Under the pieces are notes generated by a model that was not told where the DNA came from, did no database searches, and saw nothing but the letters and a program-made list of their open reading frames with translations. Positions 5,444-9,782 of a DNA stretch of 9,782 nt are shown here, one piece after another (position 1 is the stretch's first letter; each line of letters starts with the position of its first letter). The stretch is from Ruminococcus sp. (lineage in GTDB: Bacteria; Bacillota; Clostridia; Oscillospirales; Acutalibacteraceae). A program made the position numbers and the translations under genes. The stretch spans positions 1 through 9,782 of the forward strand of contig JAFOED010000108.1 in assembly GCA_017380355.1 (NCBI GenBank), in the 5' to 3' direction.

Positions 5444-7591
5444 GTGTTTAAGAAATTAACATCAATTTTTATCGTATTCACATTGCTTTTTGTAAGCACT
5501 TTAACTGCGGTGACACTCCCTGCATCAGCACAGGAACTAACTGTATCACAGACAGGTTCATTGTCTGACTCTTATGTAACAGCATTACAGGGAAGGAAAA
5601 ATTACAACTTATCCAAGAACGAATATTCCTGGTATTTTGCTAATCCGATTACTTCATATCTTGTCGAAAACAGCGATTCTTCGTTAACAAGAATCGAGTG
5701 TATCATCAAAGATAGCGAAACAAAAGAGAAAGAGATTTTAATCGAAACCTATTCTCACGATGCCACAGAGCTTCTCAGCACTAAAACAATGTCACTTGAG
5801 TTACCTATATTCGGAGGTTTTTACTCAGGAAAAGAATACAATTATCTTGTTTTTGGTAACACAAATTTAGAAGAGGACGATAACGCTGAGGTTGTTAGAA
5901 TAGTAAAATACTCAAAGCTGTGGGAAAGACTCGGTTCCACCTCGGTATACGGCGCAAATACTATAATACCTTTCGATGCCGGTTCACTCAGAATGACCGA
6001 GTTAAACGGAGTTTTATATGTTTTCACCAGCCACGAGATGTATGCTTCTGAAGATGGCTTAAATCACCAGGCTAATATGATGTTCTTGGTTGACCAAGAA
6101 ACTGATGAGTTGATAAAGTCTTATCATTTGGTAAGTGGCTCTTATGTATATGCAAGCCATTCGTTTAACCAGTTTATAGAAACAGATGGTAACAGAATTT
6201 ATACAGTAGACCACGGCGATGCTTATCCTCGTTCTATCGTTTTAGGATCTTCTAATCCTGAATATATGAGAGATTATACACGATTCGACGTTATCGACCT
6301 TAATAAAACAGGAACTTTAGGCGAAAACTGGACAGGTGCTACTGTTGGTGGATTCGAATTAACCGAAAACAACTGTATTATCGCAGGAAACGTAGTAAAC
6401 TACGAAGATTATGATGTTAACCCGGACGACACAAGAAACATCTATGTTGCTGTTACAGCAAAAGACTTCTCTTCTTCCGCAGTGAAAAGATTGACTAATT
6501 ATACAGTAGATAGCGAAATCAGTGTTTCAAACCCTCACCTTGTTAAAATCAGCAACACAAAGCTGTTGGTTATATGGGAAGAAAAAGATAACGTTACTTA
6601 TGAAAAATACACTAAAATGGCAACTGTAGACGAAAATGGTAATCTCACTTCTGAGATTTATTCCAATGACTTCTTACTGTCTGATTGCAAACCTATTTTG
6701 TGCAAAGACGGTTTTGTTAAATGGTACGCAGGCACAGACTATAAAGAAAATCTGTATTGCGTAGACCCACAAAACCTCTCCGCTACAGCAAACGATAATT
6801 CCCAGCAATACTCAAACTATCCTTTTGAAACTCCACGTGTAATAAAATCAGAAATCGACGAAAATGGTATAACAATACAGTGGAAGCAGGTATATAACGA
6901 AAACGATTCTTCGTACAGCTACCTGGTATTGAGAAAGACAAACGATGACCCTGTGTTTTATGGTATGAGTTATTATCGCTATAACGCAACTTCGTTTACA
7001 GACACATCAGCAAAAGTGGGAAACACTTACACTTACGTTATATTATGCGTTAACTCAAATGGTGAATACGTAAGCGAATTCAGTGGGGATGGTCATATTG
7101 TCAATTATTTAGAAACACCGCAGATTACAGAGTTTGAAAATTACAGTAATGGTACAAAAATCACATGGAACAAAATTGATGGTGCCCAGAAATACCGCCT
7201 GTATATCAAAACAAACTCAGGCTTTGAAAAATTAGTTGACACTGACTCAAATAGTTACTTTCATACAGACCTTGTTGAAAATGAGAGCTACACATATACT
7301 GTTCAGTGTATTCGCGGAAAATTAGATTTTGAAGAAAGTTTATATAACGCAGAGGGCTTTACAAACATATTCATCCCGACTGACAAAACTATTTACAAAC
7401 TCGGCGATGCAAACGGCGATGGTGAAGTAAGCATTACAGATGCCACTACAATTCAGCGACACATAGCTGGAATCGAATATATTCCGCAGGAACGTATCGA
7501 GGCAGCAGATGTTAACAATGATGGTTCTATCAGAATTTTAGACGCAACGCTAATACAGAGATTTGTTGCTATGATTGACTCACAACTGTAA
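5444..7591 (+). CDS. Secreted propeller-like / FN3 / dockerin protein
   Basis: An exported 715-residue protein, probably attached to a cohesin-bearing scaffold or cell-surface complex. A signal peptide is clear: KK, a hydrophobic stretch at about 7-24, and ASA before Q30. Residues about 60-445 are beta-rich, with motifs such as FGGFYSGKEYNYLVFGNTN (123-141) and SHSFNQFIETDGNRIYTVDHGDAYPRS (238-264, quoted by its ends SHSFNQF and DHGDAYPRS). I recall this as a clostridial propeller-like family of unknown function, often fused to dockerins or surface domains. No glycosidase or protease motif is seen. Two FN3-like domains follow (about 463-555 and 556-645, each with an I-x-W strand). The C-terminal dockerin (about 650-715) has two calcium loops, DANGDGEVSITD (655-666) and DVNNDGSIRILD (689-700). 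The start is GTG with AAGGAG 8 nt upstream. It has its own promoter and terminator, so it is monocistronic. The target or ligand is unknown. Confidence 0.85.
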   Translation: MFKKLTSIFIVFTLLFVSTLTAVTLPASAQELTVSQTGSLSDSYVTALQGRKNYNLSKNEYSWYFANPITSYLVENSDSSLTRIECIIKDSETKEKEILIETYSHDATELLSTKTMSLELPIFGGFYSGKEYNYLVFGNTNLEEDDNAEVVRIVKYSKLWERLGSTSVYGANTIIPFDAGSLRMTELNGVLYVFTSHEMYASEDGLNHQANMMFLVDQETDELIKSYHLVSGSYVYASHSFNQFIETDGNRIYTVDHGDAYPRSIVLGSSNPEYMRDYTRFDVIDLNKTGTLGENWTGATVGGFELTENNCIIAGNVVNYEDYDVNPDDTRNIYVAVTAKDFSSSAVKRLTNYTVDSEISVSNPHLVKISNTKLLVIWEEKDNVTYEKYTKMATVDENGNLTSEIYSNDFLLSDCKPILCKDGFVKWYAGTDYKENLYCVDPQNLSATANDNSQQYSNYPFETPRVIKSEIDENGITIQWKQVYNENDSSYSYLVLRKTNDDPVFYGMSYYRYNATSFTDTSAKVGNTYTYVILCVNSNGEYVSEFSGDGHIVNYLETPQITEFENYSNGTKITWNKIDGAQKYRLYIKTNSGFEKLVDTDSNSYFHTDLVENESYTYTVQCIRGKLDFEESLYNAEGFTNIFIPTDKTIYKLGDANGDGEVSITDATTIQRHIAGIEYIPQERIEAADVNNDGSIRILDATLIQRFVAMIDSQL

Positions 7592-7602
7592 ATTAAATTA
7601 AC

Positions 7603-7637
7603 AAAGACAGCACACTTGGGTGGTGCTGTCTTTTTTT
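7603..7637 (+). terminator. Rho-independent terminator of the dockerin-protein gene
   Basis: An 11-bp perfect stem AAAGACAGCAC / GTGCTGTCTTT (7603-7613 and 7623-7633) with a 9-nt loop runs into seven T (7631-7637). It begins 11 nt after the stop codon at 7591. The A-tract on the 5' side is short, so it is mainly a plus-strand terminator. Confidence 0.9.
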
Positions 7638-7653
7638 GCCACAAACTCTCTCC

Positions 7654-7689
7654 AAAACAAAAACCGACAGAGCGTTACACCCTGCCGGT
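7654..7689 (-). terminator. Rho-independent terminator of fhs
   Basis: On the minus strand ACCGGCAG pairs with CTGTCGGT (plus-strand arms 7682-7689 and 7663-7670, one G-U pair, 11-nt loop). The stem is followed by TTTTTGTTTT (plus-strand A-rich 7654-7663). It starts 22 nt after the fhs stop at 7712. With the plus-strand terminator at 7603-7637 it separates the two convergent genes. Confidence 0.85.
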
Positions 7690-7711
7690 CACATAATATG
7701 TTATTTTATTT

Positions 7712-9400
7712 TTAGAACAAGCCTGAGATTACGCCGTTTTCGTCGACGTCGATTTTCTCAGCAGCAGGAACCTTCGGAAGTCCCGGCATTGTCATAATAT
7801 CGCCTGTAAGTACAACAACAAAGCCTGCACCTGCGCTTACCTTTACGTTCTTGACCTCGATGTCAAAATTCTCAGGAGCGCCGAGCTTTGTAGGGTCATC
7901 AGAGAAGCTGTACTGTGTTTTTGCGACACAAACAGGAATCTTATCGAAACCATTCTTTGTTAAATCAGCTATCTGCTTTTTAGCCTGCTTTGAGAAAAGT
8001 ACGTTGTCACCGCGGTAAACTTTTCTGACAATTGCTTCGATTTTATCCTCGATTGTACCTGAAAGTTCATAAGAGAATGTGAACTGTGAGCTGTCTTCTT
8101 CGTTACAAAGACGGATAACTTCTTTAGCAAGCTCGATACCGCCCTGACCACCTTCAGCCCATACGTTAGAAAGCACAACGTTAACGCCTAACTTCCTGCA
8201 CTCTTCAATGATGAGTTCGACCTCAGCGTCTGTGTCTGTTGGGAAGCGGTTAACAGCTACAACTGATGGGAGCTTGTACACGTCTTTGATATTTGAAACG
8301 TGGCGTAAAAGGTTAGGCACGCCCTTTTTAAGAGCTTCTAAGTTCTCACCGCCGAGTTCTGTCTTTGGAACACCTCCGTGCATCTTAAGTGCACGGATAG
8401 TAGCAACGATAACAACAGCAGATGGGTTAAGACCTGCGTAGCGGCACTTGATGTCAAGGAACTTCTCAGCGCCGAGGTCTGCACCGAAGCCTGCTTCTGT
8501 AATAGCGTAGTCAGCGAGCTTCATAGCCATCTTTGTCGCGATAACAGAGTTACATCCGTGAGCGATATTAGCAAAAGGACCGCCGTGAACAAGCGCAGGA
8601 GTTTTCTCTAAAGTCTGAACGAGGTTTGGTTTTAAAGCGTCTTTTAAAAGTGCAGTCATCGCACCTGTAGCCTTTAAGTCACCTGCTGTAACAGGCTTCT
8701 CGTCGTATGTGTAACCAACGATAATGCGTGAAAGACGAGCTTTTAAGTCTTCAATAGAGTTAGCAAGACAAAGCACAGCCATGATTTCACTTGCAACAGT
8801 GATGTCATAACCATCTTCTCTAGGCACGCCGTTTACTCTACCGCCTAAACCATCAGTTACAAAACGGAGCTGTCTGTCGTTCATATCAACACAACGCTTC
8901 CATGTAATGCGTCGTGGGTCAATATTCAAGGAGTTGCCCTGATAAATGTGGTTATCGAGCATAGCAGCAAGCAGGTTGTTTGCAGCACCGATAGCGTGGA
9001 AGTCACCTGTGAAGTGGAGATTAATATCCTCCATAGGAACTACCTGAGCGTAACCGCCACCAGCAGCTCCGCCCTTAACACCGAATACAGGACCCAAGGA
9101 AGGTTCTCTTAAAGCAACGCATACGTTTTCGCCGAGTGCGTTCATACCGTCAGCAAGACCGATAGTAGTTGTAGTCTTACCCTCACCCGCAGGAGTAGGA
9201 GTGATAGCAGTAACTAAAATAAGCTTACCGTCCTTTTTCTCACTCTCGTTTAAAAGTGACAAATCGATTTTAGCTTTATGTCTGCCGTAGTATTCAATAT
9301 ACTTCTCGTCAATCTGTGCTTTTTTTGCAATTTCTGAAATATGGACCATCTCGTTGCTCTGAGCAATCTCAATATCCGATTTCACAACATTTTGTGCCAT
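7712..9400 (-). CDS. fhs: Formate--tetrahydrofolate ligase
   Basis: It condenses formate with THF at the cost of ATP, giving 10-formyl-THF, in the cytosol. The product feeds purine synthesis and, through FolD, the 5,10-methylene-THF used by MetF. At 562 residues it is the usual family length (about 556-560). The nucleotide-binding loop TPTPAGEGKTTTTIGL is at 68-83. Other conserved stretches include FTGDFHAIGAANNLLAA, PREDGYDITVASEIMA and the glycine-rich C-terminal segment VSAGAGFVVVLTGDIMTMPGLPK (last part quoted as TGDIMTMPGLP). The ATG start at 9400 has GGGAGG 6 nt upstream, a strong ribosome binding site that fits high expression. It is monocistronic, with its own promoter and terminator, and is divergent from xpt. 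The gene sits apart from the metF operon in the same window, and folD is not present. No odd residues or frame breaks were seen. Confidence 0.98.
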   Translation of the reverse strand: MAQNVVKSDIEIAQSNEMVHISEIAKKAQIDEKYIEYYGRHKAKIDLSLLNESEKKDGKLILVTAITPTPAGEGKTTTTIGLADGMNALGENVCVALREPSLGPVFGVKGGAAGGGYAQVVPMEDINLHFTGDFHAIGAANNLLAAMLDNHIYQGNSLNIDPRRITWKRCVDMNDRQLRFVTDGLGGRVNGVPREDGYDITVASEIMAVLCLANSIEDLKARLSRIIVGYTYDEKPVTAGDLKATGAMTALLKDALKPNLVQTLEKTPALVHGGPFANIAHGCNSVIATKMAMKLADYAITEAGFGADLGAEKFLDIKCRYAGLNPSAVVIVATIRALKMHGGVPKTELGGENLEALKKGVPNLLRHVSNIKDVYKLPSVVAVNRFPTDTDAEVELIIEECRKLGVNVVLSNVWAEGGQGGIELAKEVIRLCNEEDSSQFTFSYELSGTIEDKIEAIVRKVYRGDNVLFSKQAKKQIADLTKNGFDKIPVCVAKTQYSFSDDPTKLGAPENFDIEVKNVKVSAGAGFVVVLTGDIMTMPGLPKVPAAEKIDVDENGVISGLF

Positions 9401-9420
9401 TATTTTCCTCCCTGTACATT

Positions 9421-9437
9421 ATGTATAGTTTATACAT
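9421..9437. promoter_or_regulatory. Perfect inverted repeat over the fhs -10 region, candidate operator
   Basis: ATGTATA-GTT-TATACAT is a perfect 7-bp inverted repeat. It lies 21 nt before the fhs start codon and covers the predicted fhs -10 box (9429-9434). Its position would let a dimeric repressor block transcription, or the RNA could form a short A/U-rich hairpin ahead of the ribosome binding site. I cannot assign a known regulator to it. In such AT-rich DNA a chance palindrome is possible. Confidence 0.4.
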
Positions 9438-9458
9438 TTTATATCATATACGCGTCAG
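9429..9458 (-). promoter_or_regulatory. Probable fhs promoter
   Basis: On the minus strand CTGACG (plus 9453-9458, 4 of 6 to TTGACA) is followed after 18 nt by TATAAA (plus 9429-9434, 5 of 6). Transcription would start near 9422, giving a leader of only about 20 nt. The spacing is at the long end, and other A/T-rich -10 candidates overlap it. Confidence 0.5.
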
Positions 9459-9555
9459 ACTTTATTTTAATTCTAATAACGAATTTTATACAGAATTTTT
9501 CGACAGCTTTTTAAAAAATATATGAAAATCCGATAATTTTTTTATTTGTGTTTCT

Positions 9556-9585
9556 TTTACAGCATTTTAAACATAAAACTATACA
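9556..9585 (+). promoter_or_regulatory. Possible xpt promoter
   Basis: TTTACA (9556-9561), 18 nt, then TATACA (9580-9585) gives a plausible sigma-A promoter about 50 nt before the xpt ATG. The -10 matches only 4 of 6 positions. The segment AAACTATACAT at 9576-9586 also occurs, in transcription orientation, just before fhs (minus strand 9431-9421). No purine riboswitch core could be found between here and the start codon. Confidence 0.35.
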
Positions 9586-9636
9586 TTAAAATGGGTGTAA
9601 TTATTAAAAGGAAAAGTTTTAATTAGGGGTAGAAAC

Positions 9637-9782
9637 ATGAAACTTCTCGAAGAAAAAATCAGACAAGACGGTAAGGTCTTTGAGGGTAATATTTTAAAAG
9701 TCGACAGCTTCGTAAACCACCAGATTGACGTAAAATTTATGAACGAAATCGGTAAGGAATTCAAGCGACTTTTTAAAGACGA
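9637..9782 (+). CDS. xpt: Xanthine phosphoribosyltransferase, N-terminal part (runs off the window)
   Basis: This enzyme salvages xanthine (and often guanine) by joining it to PRPP, giving XMP in the cytosol. Only 48 complete codons lie in the window, beginning MKLLEEKIRQDG. They align by eye with the start of Bacillus subtilis Xpt, especially LKVDSFVNHQID at 20-31, which corresponds to LKVDSFLNHQID, and then the helix MNEIGKEF. The full family length is about 190 residues, so the PRPP-binding and catalytic loops lie beyond the edge. The ATG at 9637 has AGGGG 7 nt upstream. It is divergent from fhs. Since Fhs supplies formyl-THF for purine synthesis, the pairing of purine salvage and one-carbon supply makes sense, but this is inference. 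Confidence 0.88.
   Translation, partial: MKLLEEKIRQDGKVFEGNILKVDSFVNHQIDVKFMNEIGKEFKRLFKD

Noticed and set aside
9401..9636. Guanine riboswitch expected upstream of xpt
   Set aside because: I looked for the conserved purine-riboswitch core and its paired arms on the plus strand and found nothing convincing.
9579..9764. Minus-strand open frame overlapping the start of xpt
   Set aside because: It is antisense to a clear xpt N-terminus and has no ribosome binding site or similarity that I recognise.

Overview
The window looks like a chromosomal segment of a gut-type Clostridia (Firmicutes), most likely a Ruminococcus-like member of the Oscillospirales. The reasons are moderately AT-rich DNA, strong AGGAG-type ribosome binding sites with frequent GTG starts, a methionine synthase without its reactivation domain, a secreted protein ending in a type I dockerin, and a GC-rich palindromic repeat of a type I recall from gut Firmicutes. 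The taxonomic call is inference; no rRNA gene is present.

Left part (about 129-5129, minus strand): one compact operon for the methyl branch of folate one-carbon metabolism. A good sigma-A promoter at 5101-5129 drives metF (5,10-methylene-THF reductase), a separate MetH reactivation-domain protein, metH (homocysteine, folate and B12 modules only), an RluA-family pseudouridine synthase and a small three-helix membrane protein. A Rho-independent terminator at 129-158 follows directly. MetF makes 5-methyl-THF, MetH passes the methyl group through cobalamin to homocysteine, and the small protein supplies the reactivation function that E. coli MetH carries as its C-terminal domain. The leader before metF is only about 35 nt, so there is no room for a SAM riboswitch or T-box.

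Middle (5060-5443): a divergent intergenic region. It holds the metF promoter, two near-identical 38-bp direct repeats 134 bp apart with palindromic DNA between them, and a plus-strand promoter with a perfect TATAAT.

Right-centre (5444-7591, plus strand): a monocistronic 715-residue secreted protein with a signal peptide, a propeller-like region, two FN3-like domains and a C-terminal dockerin. It ends at a strong terminator that faces the terminator of the convergent fhs gene.

Right end (7654-9782): fhs (formate-THF ligase) on the minus strand supplies 10-formyl-THF and so feeds the same folate pool as metF/metH; no folD is present in the window. Divergently, the first 48 codons of xpt (xanthine phosphoribosyltransferase) run off the right edge. 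The fhs-xpt intergenic region has a perfect 7-bp inverted repeat over the predicted fhs -10 box, and an 11-bp word shared by the two divergent promoter regions.

I see no CRISPR array, tRNA, rRNA, transposase or phage gene. Most of the window is ordinary core metabolism. The less explained parts are the 5133-5304 repeat unit, the fhs/xpt promoter palindrome and the place of the pseudouridine synthase and membrane protein in a methionine operon.
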